From Chrysomallon squamiferum (lineage: Eukaryota > Mollusca > Gastropoda > Neomphalida > Peltospiridae): a DNA stretch of 64,000 bases. Both the position numbers and the translations under genes were made by a program. Of this stretch, positions 52,551-64,000 are shown piece after piece. The first letter of the stretch is position 1; each line of letters starts with the position of its first letter. Location: contig CM022678.1 of NCBI GenBank assembly GCA_012295275.1, forward strand, positions 4,430,361 through 4,494,360. Direction: 5' to 3'. The notes below the pieces were generated by a model. The model had not been told where the DNA came from and ran no database searches. It saw only the letters and a list, made by a program, of their open reading frames with translations.

Positions 52551-55500
52551 TAGGAAAGGTGCACAAAGGAAGGTTTGATGATCGTAATGTGGACTCCTGC
52601 TTCAACTAGTCAGCATGGAATTAAAAAAACAGGCAGGGTTTGTGAAACGAAGTGCAGCCTCATCTCTTAGATTTTTAATCTGGGTGCAAATTGTACAAAA
52701 TGAAAAGAATTTCTCAGTATTTGCACTGGTATATATAAATATTGTTTACAACACACACAAAAAAAACACAGCAATAAACCAAATATTTATTTTTTATTTA
52801 TTTATTTTTTTTATATATAAGTCAGTCATAATATTAATTTCGTAGTTGGTTCTTAATTACAAAAGTTGTATTGTTTCTGTACAGCAGCTATAATACACTT
52901 TTCCTTTTTCCTTTTTTTTTAACCCTAATTTTAAGCTAGATACAACAAATAAAAAAAATATGTATCAGAGACATGCAATAAAAGTTGTCATAAAAATTAA
53001 TTTGCTTTAAAAGAATTAAAACAAGCACTGTATGAAAATGGAGTGGTTCCATCATACCCAGTGTGCAAAACTTTTTTTTTTTTTTTTAACTTGTTTTAAG
53101 AAGAAGAATCTACTGAAATCTGAATGACTGACATGGCACACACTATGGTGTATCATTCTTTTTTTATAAAATAAAAGTGTGAGTTAAACAAACATGATCA
53201 AGGGTGACACAAAACAACTTTGTCATTCTTTGTAAGAAAACTGCCAATTTTCCAAGTCTGCTTTTCACCAAATGGAGCACTTTTTCTCCGTCATTTGTAC
53301 CATTTTCTTTGCCAGTCGGAGAAAATAGATTTGTTAGCATAATGTTTGTAGTGATTTACAAGATAACCAAAATTGGAATGAGGCAAATGTAAAGCTGATC
53401 TCGACAGCTGAATCTGCCTGTTCATTGGCTATAGGTTAAAAAGACACTTTCAGTGTCACCACTCCAGTTATTAAATCGTACAGATTATTTTAGTCAGATT
53501 AAATCAGAAACTGTTATCACTTTCCCTTGTCTGGTGTTTATTCAGGCAGTGGCAGTTGATGTTCAACTGTTCATTGATCTCATTGGTGGGATTTCTTTAA
53601 TAGTTAACAGAGGCCAGACCTTTTTTTTAATTTTTTAATTTAATTTAATTTAATTTTTTCATCAGTCCCGGCATTAACTGTTTTTACTTAACACTGGCAG
53701 TGTGTTGCAAATATCTCAACAATATCTTTTTTTCTTTTTTTTTTTAATGTTTTTATGAATAATTATATTTAATTTTCTTGTTATTCATAATATTTAAATA
53801 TATATTTAACTATTCAGATTGGTGTTGACAAGACACACAGAACTATTTACAGTAGTTCCTAACATTTTGTTGACAATTTGTTCAAGTTCACCAGACATCA
53901 GCTTGTAATAAATCCATAATAAATTTGTCATTTAAAAATTGATTAATTACACAACTTTCAACCATTGTGAAAAAATGAGTCATATTTATTATAAACTGTA
54001 AAACATTTAAAAAAAAAAATGGAAGCTGAAAATGGATAAAATAAATAATTTTATTGTCACAAATAATTATCACTTACTTGTTTGATATGGTTTGTCTGCC
54101 AATAGTTGATGATGGTGAACCCAACAAAAGGCTGTTTTGTTGGTTTCTCTGAGATGTGCTTTTATATTATTCAGACTTGTTTTTTACAGAACAAAGTTGT
54201 CACAAAGTGAATTCTGTTAAAAGAAATGTATGTAATATAATCTCTTGTTTCTTACTATTAACTAAATCAGTTTTAAATTCATATCAGTCAGCTGGGCATT
54301 TCTTGCTGGATTTATAAATTCTCAATCACAATTGTTATACATTTATCTTGAATCACTTGGGCTGATTTTATGATAATTACCAACGCAAAAGTTTTTTGTA
54401 GTCCTTTTTTTTATTATTTTATTTTATTTTTATTATTATTATTATTATTTTTTTTTTTTTTTTTATTACTGTATAACAAAATAATAAAACAAACATACTA
54501 CTTTATCCTTTCTCAAAGATAAATCAAACATCTTTTACACTGACAAAGTAATAACCATGAAAACTTTCTTTACGTCTTGGATCAACTTTAGTTATTCCTT
54601 TTGTTATTATCGACTACTGTCATGGCTCTTGCTACCACACTGTCTCCATCTCAGAATATGATAATGTGTAATGTTTCAGAGATGTGCTGTGGTACTTCCA
54701 GAGGAATTGTTTAACTACTACTTCCAAGTCTTTGGTCTGCTGTTTGGGTGTGTCATTTATCAAGCAGATACTTTTGCTGATGACTCAGATTACACTGCAT
54801 AATGATGGCACCAAAATATCTTAACATTTCCTGCTGTCAAATGCTTGACAAAATAATGCCAAAGTTTCGAAACTGTCTCCTATGATGACCTCCATATGAT
54901 TATCAGAGCTAACCACCGGGTTGTGCAACTCTTTGTTTGTCACTTTTCTTCGCAGACCCTGTCTTTTCCATTTGTAAAACCAAGCCAATTGGCTTTCCCT
55001 GTCTGAGCAAACCTCCTTGTAATGATCATTTTGTTCCAGTGAGATAGGACCTTACCTGGATATCTTTTTCATATGTGTCCCTGTAACGAAAAAACACACC
55101 ACCATTTTGAGATTTCTGCACACACCAGTGGCAGTAAAAAAACACTTGTTAAAATATATAGTTGCCGTCAACAAGTGGCCAAAAATTACCTTGATCTGGA
55201 GGGGACCCCTTTGGGCTCAGATTACGATGTGGATTTCTGTCTCTTTAAAGAACGTGAAAAAAAAAAATGATGCAAATACTGCCTTTCTCTCATTTGATAT
55301 ATATAATTTGTGTTGCTGCAAGTTGCATTACATAGCGTCTCATTAATTTAGAGGTAGCTGTTTGTTTTCCATACCCTTTACCACCTGTTAGAACATCTTC
55401 CTATCAAGCTTCTCTTGAAACCTTCCTAAAAATTTACACCCATCCTTTTTAAGATACAGCTGATGTATTATTCCTTTTCAAGTTTGCTGTCATCACTATG

Positions 55501-56601
55501 TACATGTAGTGATGATCAATGCAAAAATGTTTTAGCATTGCCATCCAACTGAATTATCACATCTAAAGCTGTGCTTGAGTACCATTATAATTTGTCTCAC
55601 ATATGTGATTTGCCTTGCAGTTCACATAGCCCTGGCTTCTTTTGTGGCATAGCCTGTTGACTATTTGTATACGCTATCACTGTCAACAAACACAAAATGT
55701 CCTTTATTAATAATTGGTCAGAATCATATGTCGTTTAGTCTTGATAATAATGATTGGAAGCATTGTAAAATGTGACCCTTCACCATGAAATGAGTCTTGT
55801 TTCACCAAGAACATATTTTGGGGTTTTAATCTTTTTTAAACGTACCTTTCATGCTTTTTTTTGTTGGTGAAAACCATTTTAAAATAAGTAAAAATGCAAC
55901 TTTTTAGTACATCTACAAACAAATGGACAAACAACTAAAAAGGACCAACAAGATCACTGTTACTAATTATAGAAATTTTCCTAGCCAGTTAAAGAATAGT
56001 GCCACACCATGCTGCACCCACTGGTACCAATTAAAAACATTCCTTGCCTTTCAATTTCTTTTTTTGAAAATTGTTATAATTAAATTTCTCTGATAAAACC
56101 TTGAGTAACAAAGATACGCTATTTCCTTTATGTTAGAACAAAGACAAACTATTTTATTTTGAGGATAACATGTATGTACGTATGTATGGATCATGACAAT
56201 AGGTGACCAGTTTAAAAACACAATGGTTTTTAATATTTAATTACTGTTCAATGCTTTCATATAATACACTGAAATAGACTGACACATTCTCATAATATTA
56301 ATTCTCACCCCAAGAAATAATAATAATTAAAAATTAATCCAATCATAGTCTGTTATTATGCAAGCATTAATAAGTTGGTTTTTACAGCAAGTAATTTGTT
56401 CATAATTTGATAGAAATAATAATTATTATACTCCCTCTTTGAAAGTTTGAATTATCAAGAGAGACAAAGATCAATTAGTAATAATGGAATGGTATTTATA
56501 TACATACAGTATATAGAATTCTCACATATGATAAACTATTACAATTGTGACATGCGAACATCCAAAGGTGTAATTTGTAAATAATATTTTTACCAACAGT
56601 T
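52551..56601. other. CHRAC1 downstream region, no recognised gene
   Basis: Candidate AATAAA signals for CHRAC1 occur near 52772 and 52978. Unique AT-rich sequence follows. A module at 54570-54700 resembles sequence near 62080 and 62650, and 55700-55775 resembles 57762-57860, so old dispersed repeats are present. No exons were identified. Confidence 0.5.
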
Positions 56602-56884
56602 TCAAGTTAGTGTTAATGAAGCAGCAATAAAATAAAACATTCTATGGGCAGACAAGATCCCGCACTTCTTGTCTAACAAAAAATCAAACACTGTGGCAAA
56701 AAAAGAAAGAAGTCAAATCCAGCTGTTATTTTAATCATTTTTGAAAACATTAAAATGACCACAAACTGAGCATAGTCGCTTTATCTGTAAATATTACAAA
56801 CTGTGCATTCTTACCTTTGTTGTATTCTGCCATATTCATTCTCTGTTCCAGCACTTCATCTCGGGGGAGGGAGGGAGGGGGGAA
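56602..56884 (-). CDS. Candidate small spliced gene, product unrecognised
   Basis: Two putative minus-strand exons. Exon A at 56884-56815 has acceptor gcatttctcag and donor AACAAAG|gtaaga. Exon B at 56690-56602 has the strong acceptor tttctttttttgccacag. Joined in phase they read FPPPSLPRDEVLEQR, MNMAEYNKV, FDFLLDKKCGILSAHR, MFYFIAASLTLT, then stop. If translation starts at the ATG inside exon A the product is only about 37 aa. If the proline-rich part is coding, an upstream exon is missing. A possible leader exon ends with donor GCAAGCGAG|gtaatt near 57292. I do not recognise the protein. Support is splice-signal quality and frame agreement only. Confidence 0.3.
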
Positions 56885-56989
56885 CTGAGAAATGCATTCA
56901 CTTCTTACACATTGTCCTTCTCAGGTGGTTTTAATTTTACAATTACAGTCAACTTTAGCATTCTCTTTATCAGCAATCACATCACACGA

Positions 56990-57229
56990 TCAATTAATTT
57001 CTATTTCAAGCGTTGACCTCTGTTCTGTGTCAGTCAGAAGTCCATCACTACTTTCATCTTCAGAAACCCTCGAGCCACACATAAAAGATTTAGTGTCGTC
57101 GGCTGAATGTTCATCGTTTTCCGTAATGTCACCAGTGTCATTTATTGGTTCAATAATCAAAGAATCAGTAAAACAATCCAGTTCAGATGTTTTCATGAAC
57201 CACCATTGTAAAAAATATTTGCTCCACAT
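56990..57229 (-). CDS. Acidic 79-residue ORF, hypothetical
   Basis: Open frame with non-repetitive, acidic composition (NDEHSADDTKSF, SEDESSDGLLTDTEQR). It lies within the putative first intron of the candidate gene at 56602-56884 and has no clear donor that joins that gene in frame. It could be a chance ORF, a retained exon or a remnant of a duplicated gene tail. No homology recognised. Confidence 0.2.
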   Translation of the reverse strand: MWSKYFLQWWFMKTSELDCFTDSLIIEPINDTGDITENDEHSADDTKSFMCGSRVSEDESSDGLLTDTEQRSTLEIEIN

Positions 57230-58039
57230 GCAGAATTTAAAGCCTTAGTTAAAATTTCAGCATGCATATGGTTAAATGCCATCTTGGAAATTACCTCGCT
57301 TGCATTGGAAAATTACGTCACACGATATTCTTGACCAGTGAGTGAAGGGGAATTCCGTCCTAGTAGCCCTTTGTTTACTGTTCTGTTCTTATTTTGTTCT
57401 CGTTCGTTGATCTTCTATTTTAAACTCGGCCAGTCAAACTCTACATATTTCCACTGATATCAGAAACAACGGGTTCACTTTCTATTTTCGGGATGAAAAC
57501 ATCTGCTGAATATCGAATTTTTGATCCAGTTTTAATTAACAAAAAAATAAAGGATTATCTCATTTAAGTGCATTTTTGAAGATTAATATAAAAAAAAAAA
57601 ATGTTTTAGTATTAACTCAATATGTACATAAATGGATAAACTATCAGTTTAAATTAAAATCTCAAAATTGACAACCTACTCCCCCTTGAGCTTCTTTTGG
57701 TCGTTACACACAATTAGGCAAGATGACATCTGACTCATTTCATGGTAGCGAGTCACAAATTACCTTTATTAATAATCAGTCAGAATCATATATGTCTTTT
57801 AGTCTTGATAACACTCATCATAAACATTAGTCTTGATAATAATGATTGGAATCATTGAATAAAATAGGCTCAGTAATAGTAACATTAACACATCCAACAC
57901 AGTATCAACTCAGGATTTCATAGTCTCTGTCATCTCTTGCTCTTTGGTCACCTCTCCAATAAATGAAGAAAAAAAAGTCATTCTTGTACTAGACTGCAAC
58001 TCCTTTTTCATGAAAGACATCCATCCAGATAATGTTTCA

Positions 58040-60530
58040 CACCAGACTCCGAAGACTCCAGAATTCGCACACACTTATCTTCCAGTGTTGTTTGGCCTGT
58101 GTGTCACTGCAACACCATCTCGACTATAAACTCTGCCATGCTCTTGATAGAATAACTGCTGATGCTTATAGAGGCATTGTTGCTCTTGATTACAATGTAG
58201 AGTTTGATACGTTGTCTTCATCAACATCATTGTCGGAGACACTTACATAACAGGGCTGTGGTGGCTTATCACACACTGATGACTCCAAAATTCTCTCGCA
58301 TTGATCTTCTAGTGTTGTGTGGCCCATTTGTTCATGGTACAGACACTGCAACACCATGTCAACAGTAAAGTTACATAACACAGCTGTGGTGGCTCGCCAG
58401 ACATTTGAAAACCCCAGAATATTCACACACTGCTGTTTTAGTGTTGTATGGCCCATTTGTCCATTATCGTGTGTCACATACATATGGTGTTGCAAAGAAA
58501 AGGCTTATATTTTATTTATTTATTTATTTATTATATTATATTTTGTGTATCAAAAAAAATAAAGTATCAAACTTGAGATTTTTGCTACATAAACCCTGCA
58601 ACAAAACACATGCTACTTTGGAAATTTATTTACAGATGTAATGATGTCAATATAATGTTGATTATGGCTGCAGAATGGTGTGAATGACGTGGTGGACAAG
58701 ACATTTCCTTACGGTTCATGTAAAATTCTGATCTGCTGACTTGTATAATTCCGCTGCAAGGAATCTCATGAACTCTTCTGTCTTATTCATAGCAGTGTTT
58801 TCTCTTAGACACTAGCTCCTGAAGACTACAAATCTTTCACCTGTATAGAAACTGTAAAAAGAAATAATTGCCAACATAACAGCCAAGAAGTAATTTCATC
58901 CATTTGCACTTTTTTATCATTTTGTGAAAAAACACAAGTGAAAATTTAGATTCCTCTAACTTTTTATTATTTCTGTAATTCTTTGTTTTCCGTAATTCAA
59001 TGTTTTCTCTGTAATTCACATGCAAGTAGTTCATTTTGAAAAAAATAATAATATATATATCTAAAACATTTAAATAACAGAAACATTTCTCTTTGAATTT
59101 AAAGCTCTTTGTAACTTGTTTGCTGATGGGACATTGTAATTTTAAAATGTAGAAGGGACATTTTAACATTTTCTAAGTATGGGACAAAAGGAATAATTTC
59201 TTGTTTTAACAACATTCAGCTGAATGTCAGTTTCTTGAATTTTCCTCAGTTCACTCTTGAGTAAAAGAAGAACAATTACAGTGAGCCCTATTTAGTTTCA
59301 TTCGTATCTGAGTTGTCAAGACAACCAAAACTATCTACCATGTCTTCTTGTCATGTTGTCTTCTGTATGCATAACACAGGTGTGGTCACCTGTCATAAAG
59401 TTTGAAAACCTTTATTTATCTCTCTTGCTTTTTATTTTTATTTTTTATTTTTTATTTTTTTATTTTTTTGTTGTTTTAATTAACAGTGCTCTTCCTTTTG
59501 AATCTTGGTTTATGCTTGACTCCCTGGCAGTAGACTGCAAAACTCCTTCATGATGGAAGATGGGGGACAGACAGTGTTTCACATCAGTATTTTTCAGCAG
59601 CAAACTTCTCGCATTTGTCTTCACCTACAACAGACTCTGAAGACACCAGAATTCGCACACACTTATCTTCCAGTGTTGTATGGCCTGTGTGTCACTGCAA
59701 CACCATCTCAACAATAAATTCATCCATGCACTTGATAGAATAACTCGCAGATGCTTATAGAGGCATTGTTGCTCTTGATTACAATAAAGAGTTTGATAGG
59801 TTGTCTTCATCAACGTCATTGTTGGAGACACTTACATAACAGGGCTGTGGTGGCTTATCACACACTGATGACTCCAAAATTCTCTCGCATTGATCTTCTA
59901 GTGTTGTGTGGCCCATTTTCATGGTACAGACACTGCAACACCATGTCAACAATAAATTCATCCACTTGTATAACAGGGCCTTGGTGGCTCGTCAAGACAC
60001 TGATGACTCCAAGTATTTTATTCATTGGTCTTCAAGTGTTGTATGTCCCATTTGTTCATGGTACAGACACTGCAACCCCATGTGAACAATAAATTCATCC
60101 ATGCACTTGGTACAATAATTTACAGATGCTTATAGAGGCCTTTGTTGCTCTTGATTACAATATAGAGTTTTATAGGTTGTCTTCATCAACATCATTGTTG
60201 GAGACACTTGTATAACAGGGCCTTGGTTGCTTGTCAGACACTGATGACTCCAAGTATTTTATGCATTGGTCTTCAAGGGTTGTGTGGCCCATTTGTTCAT
60301 GGTACAGACACTGCAACACCATGTCAACAATAAAGTCTGCCATGCACATGTTAGAATAACTGCTGATGCTTATAAAGGCATCATTGCTGTCAATTACAGT
60401 ATAGAGTTTGACAGGTTGTTGTTTACTGGAGACACTTGCATAACACGGCTGTGATGACTCGTCAGACTCCAAATATTTTATGCACTGGTCTTCAAGTGTT
60501 GTATGACCCATTTGTTTTTCTTGCCAAGTC
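58040..60530 (-). repeat. Array of ~8 diverged 'MGHTTLEDQC' tail modules behind the transposase remnant
   Basis: On the minus strand the best copies read MVLQCLYHEQMGHTTLEDQC, then (E/I)(R/K)(I/Y)LES, DK.P.PCY.SVS and NDVDEDN. Copies centre near 60500, 60280, 60040, 59900, 59675 and, after a 1.1-kb gap, 58440, 58310 and 58090 (+ strand word GTTGTRTGGCCCATTTG). One open stretch of 161 codons (60655-60170) contains two copies. The module sits where a Tigger transposase C-terminal tail would lie, so amplification of the transposon's last part is the simplest reading. 58045-58345 and 59634-59935 are a further same-orientation duplication about 1.59 kb apart. No function is claimed. Confidence 0.6.
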
Positions 60531-60733
60531 AAAAGAAAGACATACTGGCTGATAAAAGTCAGTATAGGGTACACTAGGCTTAACATGTGGCAAATCCAAA
60601 GCAATCTTTGGCAGCTTTGTTTGTTACTCCTTAAGCCAGCATGGCTGGGTAACAATCATCTTGTGTTATATGTACAGGGTGTCACAAAGAAAAGCTTCAT
60701 ACAGTAAACCTGGCAAAAGAGACTAGCTCAATG

Positions 60734-61306
60734 TTACAGGTACTCATAAGAAGGGTGAGCTATACAGTTTTCAACCAACCATGCATATTTTTTCACTTTT
60801 ACAATCCCATCTTCCTGTCCAGTTTTACTCCTCCATGCATAAAACAGCATTGACATCATCATAGCTTTTTTTAAATTATTATTATTTGCCGAATATTCAA
60901 CTGGTAATCGATGTAAGTTCTTGAATGCTCTTGACATACATAGGTAACTATCAGACTCATCCATATTTGCACTAACATTCTTGTTTTAATTTCCTTTTCT
61001 CCATGGTAGGATGTACACTTGAAACCTACCACATTCTCTGGTAGAAGCAGCCAAAATAGTCTGCTTTCATCGGAGATATATATATATATATATAAACATG
61101 TCCTGTAGTCGGGGATGCTCATCCTTTTGGATGGCCTCAATTGCTTTATATTTCTTTCTTAAAATATGTAATGTTGTGCAGGGAATCTTGAATCTCTCCG
61201 CCATCAGACCCTTTTTCTGGATGGGATCTGCATCACAGTACTTAATTATTTCATACTTCTTCTTGTAAGTCTTGGTTATTAGCTGTCTCTTACTGCAAGT
61301 CGCCAT
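60734..61306 (-). pseudogene. Degraded Tigger/pogo-type (CENP-B-like) DDE transposase
   Basis: DNA-transposon remnant read from 61306 downward. An intact N-terminal HTH of the CENP-B/Psq type starts ATGGCGACTTGC (MATCSKRQLITKTYKKKYEI ... KKGLMAERFKIPCTTLHILR) and runs to about residue 70 (QKDEHPRLQD). A (TA)n tract at 61075-61094 then replaces the expected second HTH. Catalytic-domain blocks follow in other frames: SDESRLFWLLLPENVVGFK with HGEKEIKTR, then, after a frameshift near 60960, FKNLHRLPVEYSANNN and KYAWLVENCIAHP. These correspond to the Tigger blocks DETGLFW, HGGK, SLPVEYRANK and VDNCPAHP. The first catalytic Asp is kept, the second is Glu, and the third region is not found. Deletion, frameshifts and stops show it is dead. 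Family level is confident, subfamily unknown. Confidence 0.8.
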
Positions 61307-62403
61307 TTTGTACACACAGAAAAAAAACCACTATCCAAAATAATATGTTAATTCAATGCACTCGTACACGAGGCAGGTCACGTGTGTATCAGTATCCCCA
61401 TGCACACTGCCTGTCTGTCTACTACCTTCAGGTAGTGGGTAAATTATGCTAGATTGTTTCAACGAAACACTTTGATTTTTTCCTGGAAATCATGTCTCTG
61501 TATGTACATGACATTAGTTGCAGAGGGATTTCCCACTGACGACTTACAGCTAGAAATTAACTGCAGTTTGTGTTACTTGGGACCAAGCGTCAAGTAACTT
61601 AAATGCACATGAACTACATGATGTCTCCTGTTTAAGAATTAATTAATCTTCTCCCATCGGCCACTGTGCAAAAAAAAAGTAAAAAAAGGACATGCTGCAG
61701 AAAATCACCAATCAGTTTTAACAGGTGTATATATAGTTGATATACTCAGACAATAAAAATATAAATAGCCTAGCCATCACCACAAATAATATGTGACTGC
61801 TTGTTCTTGACACTGTCAAAGCATTGATGGCTGACTCTTGAGCTTGGCATGACCAAGAGTCACCACCAGCATCCCATCGTCCACTTCACTGTTCATACCT
61901 TGCGCCGAACAAGATGCCTCGTACAAATTGTACAGTTATTGGCCTTTCTAGGAATATTCATCCCTGCATCACAACTGGCTGTCCATCATCTTGCATTACA
62001 AATATATATCTAATGTTGTCCAATGGCCTGTTGGTTTTCTTGCATACAATCTTGGTCTTTGGCTAAGCTGAGGTGACTGTCATAGTACATATTTGTCATT
62101 GCATTGTCTCCATCTCCTATTTCAAATATGTCAGTGTTCAGAGGAGTTAATATTATATCTGTAATGATACTGTTGATCCAGCATAAAATGCAGCAAGAAG
62201 TTCTTTATCAAACATGAGGCCTAGATTGTAATTTTCCTTTATCATCAACATAATCTATTATTTTGCAAAAATAATACTAATAAACCCATTAAATCCTGAA
62301 CAAATCTTTATCTTCAGCATTGACTAAACATTTTAATTAATTATATGATATGTGATAACCTAGCTCTTAAATTAATTACCAGCCAATTTTTTTCACTTCT
62401 TAT

Positions 62404-62440
<37 letters not shown>

Positions 62441-64000
62441 ATTTATTTTTGTTAAATAATTCCTCCTCAACTAGTGTTCTTGCATTACACTGTCACTGGA
62501 TACATCGGTACAAGTCTTCTTTATACTGGCAGTTTCTGGACAATTTGTGATTGTTATTACTGATAAGCTGACATCATCAAAATAAGCACTAGCACATAGA
62601 TCATGTTCTGGAGTAGATGAATAATTTAGTTGGAATACTACCTATTACTTCTGTTGCCACACACTGTTGCTGTCTCAAAGTGTGGTTGTGTTTGGCCAAG
62701 CCCAGACATTTTTAATTACAGTATGTTCCTAGGATTATATGAAACATTTACAACGTGCTTTCTCCTGTGTTGTCTTGATGTAGTGTAACAAAACACTCAT
62801 AATAACTATTTTGATGTTTCAGTGCCAGACTAGGCTGTATTTTATTTTCTAAATACACTAAACAATTGTCCCTATGAAAATAGCTCATAATTATGTATCA
62901 TTCATAGAATATATCCATATTAAATATATTGTTTTTCAAATAAATTTATTTATCTTGCATTGTTGTAAACTAAAGACGTGACACCAGATATGTCTGATGT
63001 CATCCTTGTGGTCTCTTGTTACATATTCCATCTCAAATTACAATGAACGGTTGTAAGGTCTATCTATAATCATTACTACTTCTTAACCTGTTTATCTCTG
63101 TCATTGAATGGGTCATCCTAATTGGTAAAATCCTGACAGGCAGTAAATGGTTTCTTCTCAGATGTATAAAAATGATGCCAGGCTGAGGTATACACATGAT
63201 ATAATAGCTACCTATTGACACTTCAGTTCCTTTTGTTAAGGTTAGATATAACCACTGATGATGGTTTTTCCATTATTTATAAGGAACTTTCAGTACTTCA
63301 TTCCAAGACAACAGTTAATTTTATACAACAGCAAATTATTAAAATTAAATCTGTAATAAAATTTATCAGCTACAGTTTGATATATATTTTTCTTTATTTC
63401 TTTATTGTTTTTGTTAAATATGGTTGATCTGTTCTCCAGAGAAGCAGAATAAAAACTAGAAATACAATCACCTTTTATGTGAATGTTGCTCAATATCTGT
63501 AATATTGGATTAAAAAATACACGTATGTCTCTTCATATTATTATATATGATTCTTCTGTAATGTCTTTGTATTCTTGCCTGAGAATTTAATAATTCATCT
63601 GTGCAGAACAGAATCCACATAGAAGCTGAATAAATGTTAATGTTAGTATATTACTTAAATTTATTATTATTATTATTATTAAAAACAGAGTTGTATGAAA
63701 TTAAAATGTTACATTTTTATATCAGTTATTTGTTTGCTGTTTATGAATAATGTTTTTGTAATAAAAGATATACTTGATGTTATGTGTTTGTTATTATGTG
63801 CTAGAAACAAGATTATTATTATTATTATTATTATTAGAGGAGATGGATTTTTTTTTTTTTTTTAAATATACCTTTATGTGAAATATGAATGATGGGGAAA
63901 TAACTGACTTCACTAATTATTTGATACACAGAACACACCCATACAGTTTTAAATTTTTTTATGAGATGAAATACTGAAAGCCTGTAAACCATGCTATTAC
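61307..64000. other. Gene-free AT-rich DNA upstream of the transposase remnant
   Basis: Contains a short hairpin CTACCTTCAGGTAG near 61430, dispersed-repeat modules at about 62080 and 62640, poly(T) 62407-62433 and small TTA runs at 63661 and 63812. No convincing exon or terminal inverted repeat was found. Confidence 0.5.

Noticed and set aside
55073-55270. 65-aa ORF on +
   Set aside because: No splice context, no recognisable motif, ends in a poly(A)-like Lys run.
61900-61985. Minus-strand frame PRKANNCTICTRHLVRRK ending at a GT donor
   Set aside because: Too short, a stop lies a little upstream, and no acceptor or partner exon is evident.

Overview
This window is animal nuclear DNA, very likely from a mollusc and plausibly an octopus-like cephalopod. 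The evidence is indirect: spliced genes with ordinary GT-AG introns, an AT-rich intergenic background packed with microsatellites (CT/GA, TA, AC, TTA, TAG, TATC, ATGT, TTTTTA), degraded tRNA-derived SINE-like pieces, and a recurrent AGGGAGATAA/TTATCTCCC word that I recall as common in mollusc genomes. The species is an inference.

Layout. (1) 1-27.3 kb is a gene desert made of microsatellites, old degenerate tandem repeats and SINE-like fragments, with at most one or two doubtful exons (about 5.54-5.82 kb and 18.75-18.97 kb). (2) 27.34-29.58 kb carries a two-exon rhodopsin-class GPCR on the + strand. A small first coding exon (27389-27457) splices in phase to the large 7TM exon (28380-29576), giving about 421 residues. 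A short uORF precedes the start, and a possible PDZ-binding C terminus ends the protein. (3) 29.6-42.2 kb is non-coding. It starts with a degenerate array of GGTCTATAGGTCATA-like words just behind the GPCR stop, then has further diverged arrays and microsatellites. (4) 42.2-50.04 kb (- strand) is an eight-coding-exon eEF1D (EF-1 delta) gene whose exons join in one 258-codon frame. (5) 50.91-52.55 kb (+ strand) is a three-exon CHRAC1 histone-fold gene of 107 residues. CHRAC1 and EEF1D are head to head across about 0.9 kb, suggesting a shared divergent promoter. (6) 52.6-57.4 kb is mostly non-coding, with a candidate short spliced gene on the - strand (56602-56884, possible first exon near 57.3 kb). 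(7) 58.0-61.3 kb (- strand) is a degraded Tigger/pogo-type transposase: HTH at 61306, catalytic remnant down to 60734. Behind it lies an unusual array of about eight diverged copies of a 'MGHTTLEDQC' tail module. (8) 61.3-64 kb is non-coding AT-rich sequence with dispersed repeat modules.

The two housekeeping genes act in translation elongation (guanine-nucleotide exchange on eEF1A) and in chromatin remodelling and replication (CHRAC). The GPCR is a probable peptide-receptor-like protein of unknown ligand. Nothing ties the three into one pathway. The most novel-looking items are the tandemly amplified transposase tail, the eEF1D intron minisatellite abutting a splice acceptor, the 477-bp-offset duplication that keeps a CRE palindrome, and the GGTCTATAGGTCAT array behind the GPCR.
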